Shown here: one piece after another, positions 26,140 to 34,939 of the stretch | How the letters are laid out: each line of letters opens with the position of its first letter | How positions within the stretch are numbered: position 1 is the stretch's first letter | Source: Planctomycetota bacterium | GTDB taxonomy: Bacteria; Planctomycetota; UBA1135; GCA-002686595 | Assembly: GCA_020638835.1 (NCBI GenBank) | Contig: JACKHV010000001.1 | Location: 1,054,001 to 1,118,000, forward strand | DNA length: 64,000 nucleotides | Direction of reading: 5' to 3' | The notes under the pieces: generated by a model | The model's input: only the letters and a program-made list of their open reading frames with translations | Database searches by the model: none | Told to the model about the DNA's origin: nothing | Made by a program: the position numbers and the translations under genes

Positions 26140-27077
26140 GCGCCTTGAGACGTGCGGGTTCCGAGGTGCTTCCCGAGCAGCGCGTCGACGTAGGCCTCCG
26201 GGTCGAATGCTTCGAGCAGCTCGAGGCTCTCGCCGGTGCCGATGTAGCGCACCGGCAGGTTCAGCGCGTCCTTGATGCCGAAGACCGCGCCGCCGCGCGC
26301 CGTGCCGTCGAGCTTCGCGAGCACCAGGCCCGTCACCTCGACGGCGGCGGTGAACTCGCGCGCCTGCTGGATCGCGTTCTGGCCGTTCGTCGCGTCGAGC
26401 ACGAGCCACGTCTCGTGCGGCGCGCCGGGCAGGCGCTTCTCGATCACGCGGCGGACCTTGTTCAGCTCGTCCATCAGGTTCTTCTGCGTGTGCAGGCGAC
26501 CCGCGGTGTCGACGATCACGACGTCGGTCCCACGCGCCAGCGCCGCATCCACCGCGTCGAAGGCGATCGAGGCGGGGTCGGCGCCGTCCTTGTGCGCGCG
26601 CACGATCTGCGCGCCGTTGCGCTGCGCCCAGATCTCGAGCTGGTCCGCGGCAGCAGCGCGGAAGGTGTCGCCCGCCGCGAGCAGCACCGACTTGCCCTGG
26701 TTCTGGAAGCGGTGCGCGAGCTTCGCGATCGAGGTGGTCTTGCCCGAGCCGTTCACGCCGACGATCAGGATCACGGTCGGGTCGGCGGGCGGGTCGTATT
26801 CACCGCCGGCCTGGTCGAGGCGCGCGAGCAGCGTGGAGCGCAGGTGTTCGCGCACGTCATCCTCGCCCTTCAGCTCGCCGCGCTTGTGCATGCGCGCGAG
26901 GTCTTCGACGAGCTCGGTCGCGATCGGGCCGAGATCGGCGGTGTAGAGCAACTCCTCGAGCTCGCCGAGCAGCTGGTCGTCGATCGGGCGTCCGCCGCGG
27001 AAGAGCGCGGAGAGGCCGTCGGAGAGCTTCTCGCGCGTCTTCGAGAGGCGCTGCTTCAGGCGGTCGAGCAAGCCCAT
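26136..27077 (-). CDS. ftsY: Signal recognition particle receptor FtsY
   Basis: This 313-residue protein consists of the NG domain only. The four-helix N domain covers about residues 1-90. The GTPase domain has G1 GVNGSGKTT at residues 107-115, DTFRAAAADQL, the G3 DTAGR, and the closing KLDGTARGG and GTGESLELLEAFDP. The long acidic A domain found in E. coli is absent, as in many bacteria. It docks SRP-bound ribosomes at the inner membrane for co-translational insertion. It follows nusB by 3 nt, so ribH-nusB-ftsY form one unit. Confidence 0.96.
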   Translation of the reverse strand: MGLLDRLKQRLSKTREKLSDGLSALFRGGRPIDDQLLGELEELLYTADLGPIATELVEDLARMHKRGELKGEDDVREHLRSTLLARLDQAGGEYDPPADPTVILIVGVNGSGKTTSIAKLAHRFQNQGKSVLLAAGDTFRAAAADQLEIWAQRNGAQIVRAHKDGADPASIAFDAVDAALARGTDVVIVDTAGRLHTQKNLMDELNKVRRVIEKRLPGAPHETWLVLDATNGQNAIQQAREFTAAVEVTGLVLAKLDGTARGGAVFGIKDALNLPVRYIGTGESLELLEAFDPEAYVDALLGKHLGTRTSQGA

Positions 27078-27080
27078 CGA

Positions 27081-27524
27081 TCAGTCCTCCGCGCCCTCGC
27101 CCGCCGCGCCGGACTTCGCCTTGCCGGCGGTGCGGTTCATGATCTTGTCGAGGATGCCGTTGATGAACGCGCCGGAGTTCTGCGTCGAGTAGCGCTTGCC
27201 GATCTCGATCGCTTCGTTGATCGCGACCTTCGGCGGGATGTCCGTGCAGTGCAGCAGCTCGTGCGTCGCGAGGCGCAGCACGTTGCGGTCGATGACCGCC
27301 ATGCGCGAGATGTTCCAGTTCTGCGCCACCGACTGGATCACTTCGTCCAGCTCGGTCTGGTGCTCGAGCGTGCCCTCCAGCAGCCGCTTCGCGAAGCGGC
27401 GCGTCTCGACGTCCTTCTCCTCCTCGCGCAGGAAATCGTCCGCCTTCTCGACGGGCATCGCGACGAGGTCGTGTTGGTAGAGGAACTGGAGGGCCAGCTC
27501 GCGGGCTCGGGTGCGCTTCTTCAC
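27081..27524 (-). CDS. nusB: Transcription antitermination factor NusB
   Basis: This is a compact all-helical protein of 147 residues, the usual NusB length, starting at GTG 27524 with KKRTRARELALQFLYQHD. The conserved C-terminal half has AVIDRNVLRLATHELL, PPKVAINEAIEIGKRYST and SGAFINGILDKI, which place it firmly in the family. NusB with S10 (NusE) binds boxA RNA and supports rRNA antitermination. The location between ribH and ftsY matches the ribH-nusB pairing seen in many bacteria. Confidence 0.96.
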   Translation of the reverse strand: MKKRTRARELALQFLYQHDLVAMPVEKADDFLREEEKDVETRRFAKRLLEGTLEHQTELDEVIQSVAQNWNISRMAVIDRNVLRLATHELLHCTDIPPKVAINEAIEIGKRYSTQNSGAFINGILDKIMNRTAGKAKSGAAGEGAED

Positions 27525-27570
27525 GGGTGGGGTTCCTGTTCGCGTTCTCTGCGGGGGGGGGCTCGAGGGA

Positions 27571-28089
27571 TCAGAAGCCGAGAGGGCGTTGGTCGGGGTC
27601 GAGGGCGGCGTCCAGCGCGGCGAGGACTTCGATCGCGCCGGCGGCGAGCTCGCGACCCTTGTCCTGCACGCCGCCGTCCTCGGGCGCCAGCGCGCGCGCG
27701 CGGGCTTGTTCGACGGTGTTGCACGTCAACACGCCGAGCAGCACCGGCGTGTCGGTCTCGAGCATCACCTGGCGGATGCCGTCGGTGGCGCCCTGCGCGA
27801 CGTAGACGTCGTGGGTCGTCTCGCCCTTGAGCACGACGCCGAGGCAGATCACCGCGTCGATCTCGGGGCGACGGGCGAAGCGCCGCGCGACGATCGGCAG
27901 CTCGAAGGCGCCGGGCACCGTCACCATGGGCAGGTCCGCTTCCGAGAGTCCCGACGCCACCAACTCGCGCACGGCCGACGCGTGCATCGCGCTCGTCAGC
28001 TCGTGGTGGAAGGTGCTGACCACGAAGGCGATCTTCGCGCCGGGGCGCTGGAGACGCGGGCGAGCGTCCTTGCCGGAGTCGGTGGCCAT
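27571..28089 (-). CDS. ribH: 6,7-dimethyl-8-ribityllumazine synthase
   Basis: ATG 28089 gives 172 residues; the frame is open further upstream but only the MATDSGKD start matches the family length. Diagnostic segments are the substrate-binding FHHE near residue 28, PGAFELP at residues 59-65, and GVVLKGETTHDVYV with the catalytic His93. It condenses 3,4-dihydroxybutanone phosphate with ribityl-aminouracil in the penultimate step of riboflavin synthesis and normally forms icosahedral or pentameric shells. No FMN riboswitch is seen in its leader. It is first in the ribH-nusB-ftsY operon. Confidence 0.96.
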   Translation of the reverse strand: MATDSGKDARPRLQRPGAKIAFVVSTFHHELTSAMHASAVRELVASGLSEADLPMVTVPGAFELPIVARRFARRPEIDAVICLGVVLKGETTHDVYVAQGATDGIRQVMLETDTPVLLGVLTCNTVEQARARALAPEDGGVQDKGRELAAGAIEVLAALDAALDPDQRPLGF

Positions 28090-28166
28090 GTCGGCGTTCT
28101 CAAGGATCGGGTCGGGAGGAGGTCCGCGGGGTCGAACCGGACGGCCGGCGCGCAATCAGGGCGAAG

Positions 28167-28172
28167 AGTCTA
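28167..28172 (-). promoter_or_regulatory. Putative -10 hexamer of the ribH operon
   Basis: On the minus strand this reads TAGACT followed by C, 77 bp before the ribH ATG. The same TAGACTC occurs as the -10 of the clear promoters at 47184 and 48799. The matching -35 position is weak (TGGTAG), so the call relies on the recurrence of the hexamer. Confidence 0.35.
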
Positions 28173-28295
28173 GCTCGCCCCCAGGCACCCTACCACCCGG
28201 CCGCTCGCGAAAGACGGGTGGCGGGGAAGGGGGCCCGGGCATGTGCGTTCGAGGCTGGGGATCGGCTGCGTGAAGACGCTAGGATTCGCCCGTCC

Positions 28296-30596
28296 ATGAC
28301 CGCCGAGGCCCGCACGAACCCGACCGACTCCGCGCCCGAGTTCTGGACCCGCCGGCGCGGCCTGGCGCTGCTCGTCGCGATCCTGCTGGCGTACTTCGCG
28401 CCGGTCGTCTTCCTCGGCCACGTGATCTACCCGCACGACAACGCGGTCGAGAGCGGAGCGAGCCGTGAGCCGGGTCACGTCGAGTCGGAGTACCGCTCGA
28501 CGCACCGCCTCGACGACCAGAGCACGGCGTACATCCCCGAGCTCGCGCACGCGCTGGCGGACGACCACGAGTCGTGGATCGCGACCTGGAACCCGCACAA
28601 CCAGCTCGGGCGCCCGCTGATGCAGCACTTCGCGACCGGGCGCGCGTGGATCGTCGGGAACGCGGTGTCGATGTTCACGCGCGACCCGTTCCGCTTCTAC
28701 AGCTGGATGGCGCTGCTCGCGGTCTCCGGCGCGGCGCTCGCGGCCTACGGATTCCTGACCGAGCGCGCCCTGCACCCGCTCGCCGCGCTGGTCGGTGCGC
28801 TGAGCCTGTCGGTCGGCCCCTTCGCGGTCGGCTGGCAGACGCTGCCGATGCTGCCGTGGGACTTCTGCTGGGTGTTCGGCGTACTGTGGGGGATCGAGCG
28901 CTACCTGCGGCGGCCGAGCGTCTGGAACCGCGGCGCGATCGTCTTCGCGGTGCACAGCCTGCTGCTGTCGGGATATCCGCAGCACACCATGATGCTCGGG
29001 TGGAGCATCGCCGGCTTCGTGCTGTGGCGCGTGTGGAAGGAGCGCGAGGGGCTCGCCGTGCGCGCCGGCGCGGTCGCGGCGCTGGCGGGGCTCGCGGTGG
29101 TCGGCTTCGTTGCGTCGCTGCCCGTGCTCGCCGACCTCTACACCGAACTCTCGCGCTCCGTGCGCGCCGACGTCACCGACGAACTCGCGCTCGCCGCTGT
29201 CACGAAGGTGATGGAACCGCGCGACCTGTGGCTGTCGCTGCTGCGCAGCTACGACATCTTCGTCGGCGGGCATCCCTACAGCCCCGACTTCTCGCGCTGG
29301 CTCGGCATCTTCCGCGGCTATCTCTTCTCGCCCTTCTACGTCGGGCTGCTGTTCCTCGCGCCGCTCGTCGTGAAGCAGCGCAGGGACGCGCCGTGGTGGA
29401 TGGCGTGCTTCCTGCTGGCGATGGTCGCGAACCACTCCGCGGCCTTCTACCAGCTCGGCGTCGACTGGCTCGGCCTGTCGTTCTCCGACCTGCCGCCGAT
29501 CGCGGGGGCGTTGTTGCCGGCCGCGGTGCTCAGCGCGCTCGTCACCGACGCCTTGCTGCGCGGCGCGCTGCCGAAGTGGTCGCCCTTCCTCGCCGCCGTG
29601 CCAGCCGTGCTGTGCCTCGTCTGGGTGCAGCAACTCGGCGTCGAGCTCGACCGCTTCTACATGGGCCTCGCCGCGGCGGCGGGGATCGGCGCGTGCGTCT
29701 TCGCGTACAAGCCGCGCTGCTGGACCTTGCTGCCCTTCGCGCTGCTCGTCGTCTTCCACCACGGACGTTCGCTGCTCGTCACGCGACCGCGCGCGGAGAT
29801 CTCGACCGACTCGGCGCTCGTGCGCGACCTGCGCGACCGGCTCGCCGACGGCTCGCGCTTCGCGTGGATCGGTCCGCGCAAGGGCTTCCTGCTCAACCCG
29901 AACCAGGAGATGCTCTTCGGCCTCGCGAGCATCCACAGCTACTACTCCCTGCAGGACCGCGGCTTCGCGCACTGGGCCGCGAAGCTCGGAGGCAACCTGG
30001 AGGCAGGCTACAACCGGCGCTTCCTGAACGTCGCGGGGACGGCCATCGTCGCGCAGGGCGAGCTCGTAGACGCGAACGTGACGCACTACCTCTCGACCGT
30101 CCCGCTCGGCAAGGCGATGGGCGTGGAGGTCGCGCGCTTCGGTCCGGTGCGGGTGACCGAGGCCGAGCGCTCCGGCAACGGCGCCACGCTCCTGCCGCAA
30201 GGAGAGTTCTTCTACGACTCGAGCGTCGGCTACCAGTTCGAACCCGGGCTGCTGCGCGATCGGAGCAAGTCCATCGCGCTCGATCGCGGCCGGACCGACC
30301 AGCTCGTCGCCGAGTCCTGCGAGCCCGGCCTGCTGATCGTCAGTGCGGCGTACCACCCGAACTGGAGAGCCGTGGTCGACGGGCGGCCGTCGGAGGTGAT
30401 TGCGATCGGCGAGTCCCTGTTCGGATCTCCCGCGCTCGCGCTGCTCGGCGTGCGCGTCGAGCGTGGACCGGCGCGGGTCGAATTCCGCTACGAACCCGCC
30501 GTCCGCTACGCCTGGATCCCGCAGCTCGCCTTCGTGCTCTTCGGCGCGGCCGCGGTGTTCAGCTGCCTGCGTCGCCGCGCTTCGTCGCCAGGCTGA
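28296..30596 (+). CDS. YfhO-family membrane glycosylation protein
   Basis: From ATG 28296 the product has 766 residues. A helix at about residues 24-45 precedes a periplasmic loop and then ten or so further helices. The family-typical segment TWNPHNQLGRPLMQHFATG lies near residue 100, and the soluble C-terminal domain carries YHPNWRAVVDGRPSE and a closing ARVEFRYEPAVRY. It is shorter than the member at 20921 and only distantly similar to it. A TAGGAT hexamer lies 10 nt upstream of the start. Its 3' end overlaps the convergent methyltransferase by 38 bp. Probable lipid-phosphate-sugar-dependent GT-C transferase. Confidence 0.84.
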   Translation: MTAEARTNPTDSAPEFWTRRRGLALLVAILLAYFAPVVFLGHVIYPHDNAVESGASREPGHVESEYRSTHRLDDQSTAYIPELAHALADDHESWIATWNPHNQLGRPLMQHFATGRAWIVGNAVSMFTRDPFRFYSWMALLAVSGAALAAYGFLTERALHPLAALVGALSLSVGPFAVGWQTLPMLPWDFCWVFGVLWGIERYLRRPSVWNRGAIVFAVHSLLLSGYPQHTMMLGWSIAGFVLWRVWKEREGLAVRAGAVAALAGLAVVGFVASLPVLADLYTELSRSVRADVTDELALAAVTKVMEPRDLWLSLLRSYDIFVGGHPYSPDFSRWLGIFRGYLFSPFYVGLLFLAPLVVKQRRDAPWWMACFLLAMVANHSAAFYQLGVDWLGLSFSDLPPIAGALLPAAVLSALVTDALLRGALPKWSPFLAAVPAVLCLVWVQQLGVELDRFYMGLAAAAGIGACVFAYKPRCWTLLPFALLVVFHHGRSLLVTRPRAEISTDSALVRDLRDRLADGSRFAWIGPRKGFLLNPNQEMLFGLASIHSYYSLQDRGFAHWAAKLGGNLEAGYNRRFLNVAGTAIVAQGELVDANVTHYLSTVPLGKAMGVEVARFGPVRVTEAERSGNGATLLPQGEFFYDSSVGYQFEPGLLRDRSKSIALDRGRTDQLVAESCEPGLLIVSAAYHPNWRAVVDGRPSEVIAIGESLFGSPALALLGVRVERGPARVEFRYEPAVRYAWIPQLAFVLFGAAAVFSCLRRRASSPG

Positions 30597-31314
30597 TCAA
30601 GGTCAGTCCGAAGGGCAGACCGGCGCCGCGCACGAGCGGAGCCTCGGCGCCGAGCAACGCACTGAAGAGTGCGTTGACGGGACCGGCGGGCAGGGAGGTC
30701 TCGGCGCGCGCTTCGCGGTCGGGCAGGACACGCTCGAGGCCGCGCACGCAGGCCGCGAGCGGGAAGAGCAACGCGTTCACGTGCGAGAGCACCTCGACCT
30801 CGAAGCCCGCGGCCCCGAGCTTCGCGCGCAGCTCCGCCTTGCCGTAGCGGTGCCGCGTCAGGACCGCGCGGTCGTGGCGTCCGCCGCCGAGCCACGCGTA
30901 GGCCGGCAGGCGCAAGAGCAGCTTGCCGCCGGGGCGCAGGACGCGCGCGAACTCGGCGAGGCCGCGCACGTCGTCCGGCGCGCCGACTTCGCTGAGCACG
31001 TCGCACGACAGCACCAGGTCGAAGCTCGCGGATTCGAAGGGCAGCTCGGTCACCGACGCCCGCACCAGCCGCTCGGCGCCGCGCGCGCGGCAGTGTTCCA
31101 GCGCGTCCTCGGAGAAGTCGAGGCCCGTCACCCGTCCGTAGGGAGCGAGCAGCTCGAGGTTCGCGCCGGTGCCGCAACCCGCGTCGAGCACCTCGCGCGA
31201 CTCCGACTCGCCGACGCGAGCGCGCAGCAGTCCGTCCGTCACGCGCGCCATGCCGCGGTACCACCAGTGGCGGTCCTCAGCGCGACGCATGATCTCGTAC
31301 TGCTCGCGTTCCAT
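30559..31314 (-). CDS. Class I SAM-dependent methyltransferase
   Basis: This 251-residue protein starts MEREQYEIMRRAEDRHWWYRGM, the same N-terminal signature as the enzyme at 14916-15668. Motif I is EVLDAGCGTGANLEL at residues 41-55, with GLDFSED at strand 2 and the LRPGGKLLLRLPAYAW segment downstream. The C-terminal part contains a hydrophobic helix (NALLFPLAACVRGLE). It is the last gene of the GT2-SDR-DegT-GtrA operon and starts 3 nt after the GtrA stop. Together they suggest a methylated amino sugar or a modified lipid carrier, by inference. Confidence 0.87.
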   Translation of the reverse strand: MEREQYEIMRRAEDRHWWYRGMARVTDGLLRARVGESESREVLDAGCGTGANLELLAPYGRVTGLDFSEDALEHCRARGAERLVRASVTELPFESASFDLVLSCDVLSEVGAPDDVRGLAEFARVLRPGGKLLLRLPAYAWLGGGRHDRAVLTRHRYGKAELRAKLGAAGFEVEVLSHVNALLFPLAACVRGLERVLPDREARAETSLPAGPVNALFSALLGAEAPLVRGAGLPFGLTLISLATKRGDAGS

Positions 31315-31317
31315 CGC

Positions 31318-31746
31318 TCAGTGAGGGCGGAAGACCCACACGCGCTGTAGCAGGTAACTCGTCCCGGTGGCGATCGCGAGTGCGGGCAGCTGCGCGAGCG
31401 CGGGCGCGAGGTGCAGGCCGCGCACGCCGACCTCGAGCAGGCCAGCGTTCACGCCGTAGATCAACAGGTAGACGGCGAAGTAACGCGCGCGGCTGCCGGG
31501 GACGCCGTCGCGGTCGGCGAAGGTCCAGCCGCGGTTCAGCGCGTAGCCGAGCAACAAGCCGCCCGCGTAGTCCGCGACGAGCGCCAGGGCGTGGTGCACG
31601 CCGAGCGCGACGAGCAGCACGAAGAGCGCGTACATGCACGCCGTGTTGAAGCCGCCGACGAGGACGAAGCGCGTGAGGCGCTTCAGTTCCTCGAGCTCAG
31701 AGGGCTTCGGCGAGGGCGTGGACGACGTGGTCGACGGACTCTTCAC
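31318..31746 (-). CDS. GtrA-family membrane protein
   Basis: The GTG at 31746 is the only usable start before the first conserved strand and gives 142 residues; it overlaps the aminotransferase gene by 50 bp. Four membrane helices follow a 20-residue polar N-terminus: RFVLVGGFNTACMYALFVLL, a second near 52-72 containing the family hallmark YALNRGWTF, and two in the C-terminal half ending YLLQRVWVFRP. GtrA proteins are thought to flip or present polyprenyl-phosphate sugars made by a GT2 partner, which is encoded four genes upstream in the same operon. Confidence 0.9.
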   Translation of the reverse strand: MKSPSTTSSTPSPKPSELEELKRLTRFVLVGGFNTACMYALFVLLVALGVHHALALVADYAGGLLLGYALNRGWTFADRDGVPGSRARYFAVYLLIYGVNAGLLEVGVRGLHLAPALAQLPALAIATGTSYLLQRVWVFRPH

Positions 31747-32788
31747 GGAGCTCGGGGTAGAGCGGCAGCGACAGCACGCGTTCCGTCAGCGCCTCGGTGT
31801 GCGGGAGGTCCGACGCGTCGAGGTCGCGGTAGGCCGGCATGCGGTGGATCGCGGCGGGGTAGTGCACGCCGGTCCCCACGCCGCGCTCGAGCAGCCGCGC
31901 GCGCACGCCGTCGCGGTCGTCGACCTGTACGACGAAGAGGTGGTACGCGTGTTGCGCGCGCGGATCGGTCGCGAAGGGGACGGCGCCGTCCGGCAGCTGC
32001 GCGAGGTAACGCTGCGCGAGCGCGCGACGGCGCTCGACCCAGCTCGCGAGGTGGGGGAGCTTGACGGAGAGGATCGCGGCCTGGACCTCGTCGAGGCGGC
32101 TGTTCACGCCGTCGAGCAGCGCGATCGGCGCGCCATCGAATCCGTACATGCGGATGCGGCGCATGCGGTCGGCGATCTCGTCGTCGCGCGCGATGCACAG
32201 GCCGCCGTCCCCGTACGCGCCGAGGTTCTTCGTCGGGTAGAAGCTGAAGGCCGCGGCGTCGCCCATCGTGCCGGTCATGCGGCCCTCGAAGCGCGCGCCG
32301 TGGGACTGCGCGCAGTCCTCGACGACGGCGACGCCGCGCGGCTCGACCTGCGCGACGAGGCGCGGAACGTTGACGGCGTTGCCGTAGAGGTGCACCGGGA
32401 TCACCGCGCGCGTGCGGTCGGTGAGCAGAGCGGGGACCTGCTCGAGGTCCATCAACGCCGTGTGCGGATCGACGTCGCAGAGGACCGGCGTCGCGCCGGC
32501 GCGACGGATCGCCGAGACCGTCGGCACCGCGGTGTTCGCGACCGTGATCACCTCGTCGCCGGCGCCGACGTTCAGCGCGCGCAGGCAGACCTCGAGCGCG
32601 TCGGTGCCGTTCGCGACGCCGACGGCGCCGTGGCCGTCGCACCCGAGCCAATTCGCGAAGCCCGTCTCGAAGGCGGCCAGCTCGCTGCCGAGCATCAAGC
32701 GGCCCGACGCGAAGACGCGCTTCGCCGCCGCGAGGATCTCGTCCTCGAGCGCGGCGTGTTGTTCGAGGTAGTCGAAGACGGGGATCAT
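31697..32788 (-). CDS. DegT/DnrJ/EryC1/StrS-family sugar aminotransferase
   Basis: This PLP enzyme of 363 residues starts at ATG 32788 (MIPVFDYLEQH), overlapping the SDR stop. It has VANGTDALEVCLRAL for cofactor phosphate binding near residue 59, the EDCAQSHGA motif near residue 157, and the Schiff-base lysine Lys187 in FYPTKNLGAYGDGG. The family converts 3- or 4-keto nucleotide sugars into amino sugars. The directly preceding SDR would make or epimerise the keto sugar. The longer upstream frame falls inside the SDR gene. Confidence 0.94.
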   Translation of the reverse strand: MIPVFDYLEQHAALEDEILAAAKRVFASGRLMLGSELAAFETGFANWLGCDGHGAVGVANGTDALEVCLRALNVGAGDEVITVANTAVPTVSAIRRAGATPVLCDVDPHTALMDLEQVPALLTDRTRAVIPVHLYGNAVNVPRLVAQVEPRGVAVVEDCAQSHGARFEGRMTGTMGDAAAFSFYPTKNLGAYGDGGLCIARDDEIADRMRRIRMYGFDGAPIALLDGVNSRLDEVQAAILSVKLPHLASWVERRRALAQRYLAQLPDGAVPFATDPRAQHAYHLFVVQVDDRDGVRARLLERGVGTGVHYPAAIHRMPAYRDLDASDLPHTEALTERVLSLPLYPELREESVDHVVHALAEAL

Positions 32789-33777
32789 CGCCAGTAGACG
32801 TCCGGGTGCGCGAGGTAGTGTTCGACGGTGCGCTGGATGCCTTCGTCGAGGTCGACTTCCGGCGCCCAGCCCGACGCGTCGGCGAAGGCCGACCAGTCGC
32901 CGTAGTAGTCGCCGATGTCGATGATCTTCTTGTCGTCGGGGAAGGGGACCAGCTCGTACTCGACCTGCGTGTGCTTCGCGAGCGCCGCGACGAACTCGAG
33001 CAGCGAGTAGTGGCGCGGCGCCCCGAGGTTGAAGGTGCCGCCGTGGCACGCCTCGTTCGCCGCGGCGCGCAGCAGCGCGTCCGTCACGTCGTCGACGTAG
33101 TTGAAGTCGCGCCGCTGTTCACCGGTGCCGAACAGGCGCAGGCGTTCGCCGCGCAGCGCCTGGCGGATGAAGATTCCGATGAAGCCCTGGCGGTCCGAGC
33201 GGATCTGTTGGCGCGGCCCGAAGGTGTTCGTCAGGCGCAGCACGACCGAGCGCAGCCCGTAGGTGCGGTCGTACAGCCGGTGGTAGTACTCCGCGGCGAG
33301 CTTGTTGATGCCGTTCACGTCGACCGGAACGGTCGGGTGGTCCTCGCGCACGGGCAGCGACTCGGGCCGGCCGTAGACCTGGCGCGTCGAGGTGTAGACG
33401 AGCACGGCCTCGGGCGCGTGGTGACGGCACGCTTCGACGAGGTTGATCGTCGAGATGCAGTTCACGCCGAGGTCGAGCTGCGGGTCGCGCATCGAGTCGC
33501 CGTGGCTGACCTGACCGGCGAGGTGGAAGACGTCGTCCATGCCCTCGACGAGCACGTTCAGCGAGTTCGCGTCGCGCATGTCCGAGATGTTCACGGACAC
33601 GCGGCCATCGATCGGTGCGATGTTGAAGCGGTTGCCGCCGTGCTCGGGGATCAGGCAGTCGAGGATCGTGACGTCGGCGCCGAGGCGCTCGAGCTCGATC
33701 GCGAGGTTGCTGCCGATGAAGCCCAGGCCGCCGGTGACGAGCACCTTGCGACCGCGGTAGTGGTCGGCGAGGTTCAC
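32785..33777 (-). CDS. NAD-dependent epimerase/dehydratase (SDR)
   Basis: This 330-residue protein begins at GTG 33777 with the Rossmann motif KVLVTGGLGFIGSNL. The catalytic region reads VYTSTRQVYG and later DVNGINKLAAEYYH. Lys159 of the usual YxxxK pair is kept, but the position of the catalytic Tyr is Asn155. LRLTNTFGPRQQIR and FNYVDDVTDALL match extended SDRs that act on nucleotide sugars. Loss of the Tyr is a visible departure from the canonical site and may mark a specialised subfamily. Overlaps the GT2 stop (GTGA) and the DegT start (ATGA). Confidence 0.9.
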   Translation of the reverse strand: MNLADHYRGRKVLVTGGLGFIGSNLAIELERLGADVTILDCLIPEHGGNRFNIAPIDGRVSVNISDMRDANSLNVLVEGMDDVFHLAGQVSHGDSMRDPQLDLGVNCISTINLVEACRHHAPEAVLVYTSTRQVYGRPESLPVREDHPTVPVDVNGINKLAAEYYHRLYDRTYGLRSVVLRLTNTFGPRQQIRSDRQGFIGIFIRQALRGERLRLFGTGEQRRDFNYVDDVTDALLRAAANEACHGGTFNLGAPRHYSLLEFVAALAKHTQVEYELVPFPDDKKIIDIGDYYGDWSAFADASGWAPEVDLDEGIQRTVEHYLAHPDVYWR

Positions 33778-34742
33778 GCGTCGCCTCCGGGCTCGCGCAC
33801 GTTGTAGCTCCTGCGCACGACGTACTGCGGGCTGCCGTTGTCCTTCAGGAACAGGCGTCCGAGGTATTCACCGATCATGCCGAGCGCGAACAGCTGCACG
33901 CCCGCGACGATCAGCAGCGTGCAGATCAGCGACGCCCAGCCGGCGGCCATGTCGGGATTGTTCAGGCGCTCGATCGCGAACGCCACCGCCAACACCAACC
34001 CGATCGCTGCGAACGACAGCCCCGCGATCGACGCGACGCGCAGCGGCAGGATCGAGAAGTTGGTGAACATGTTGAGCCACAGCCGCACGAGCTTGCGCAG
34101 CGTGTACGAAGACCGGCCTTCCTCGCGCTCGTCGTGTCGCACGAGCACCGTGTCGTAGTTGCGCGTCGTGCGCAGGATCAGGCCGTCGACGTAGGGGTAG
34201 GGGCCCGTGTAGCGCGTGATCTCGTCGATCGTGAAGCGGTTCAGCGCCTTGAAGGACGACAGGTAGAGGTCGCGCGGCTTCTTGAGCATCACCGAGGCGA
34301 CGGCGTTGTTGAAGGAACTGCCGAGGTTCCGGAACCAGTGGTGCCGCTTCACGTCGTAGCGCGAGAAGACGACGTCGACGCCCTGGTCGAGCCGCTCGAC
34401 GAGCTTGATCACCTCGGACGGCGGGTTCTGGAAGTCGTCGTCCATGATCACGGCGCCTTCGCCGGAGGCGTGGGCGAGGCCGGCCATGACGGCGTTGTGT
34501 TCGCCGAAGTTGCGCGCGAGGTCGAGGAAGACGATGTGCGCGTTCTCGTCCGCGAGCTTCCGGCAGACCGCGGCCGAGTCGTCGGGGCTGCCGTCGTTGA
34601 CGAGGACGATCTCGAGCTCGTAGACCCCGCCGAGGTGCTCCGCCAAGCGCTCACACAACGGCCCGACGCTCTGCTCGCCGCGATAGACGGGGATCACGAT
34701 CGAGAGGCGCCGGAGCGCCGAGGAAGCCTGGGGGGAACGCAT
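33774..34742 (-). CDS. Polyprenyl-phosphate-type family 2 glycosyltransferase
   Basis: This 322-residue protein has the GT-A fold start SIVIPVYRGEQSVGPL. Then come VLVNDGSPDDSA, NFGEHNAVMAGL, and the metal-binding IMDDDFQNPPSE near residue 100. After the catalytic domain there are two C-terminal membrane helices (about residues 235-260 and 270-295). This is the arrangement of dolichol/undecaprenyl-phosphate sugar synthases such as ArnC and GtrB. It would charge a lipid carrier with a sugar for use on the outer face. It is the first gene of the operon ending at 30559. Confidence 0.93.
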   Translation of the reverse strand: MRSPQASSALRRLSIVIPVYRGEQSVGPLCERLAEHLGGVYELEIVLVNDGSPDDSAAVCRKLADENAHIVFLDLARNFGEHNAVMAGLAHASGEGAVIMDDDFQNPPSEVIKLVERLDQGVDVVFSRYDVKRHHWFRNLGSSFNNAVASVMLKKPRDLYLSSFKALNRFTIDEITRYTGPYPYVDGLILRTTRNYDTVLVRHDEREEGRSSYTLRKLVRLWLNMFTNFSILPLRVASIAGLSFAAIGLVLAVAFAIERLNNPDMAAGWASLICTLLIVAGVQLFALGMIGEYLGRLFLKDNGSPQYVVRRSYNVREPGGDA

Positions 34743-34939
34743 GGGACGATGGATGCCACTGGATCGGCCGTGAGGGGCGCCCGACTGAGGCCTCGCGCGC
34801 CGATCATCCCGGCCCAGGTCCCTCGAGGCAAGCCGCGGCGCACTGTGAGCCTCGATTCCCGAGTTCTCCAGGCACCTCCCCGGACCCTGTCGCGCGGGCG
34901 AGTCGGAGGGTTAGGGGGGGCGGCCGCCCGAGCTGTCGA

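Noticed and set aside
28090..28166. FMN riboswitch before ribH
   Set aside because: None of the conserved RFN-element segments could be found in the 200 bp upstream of ribH.
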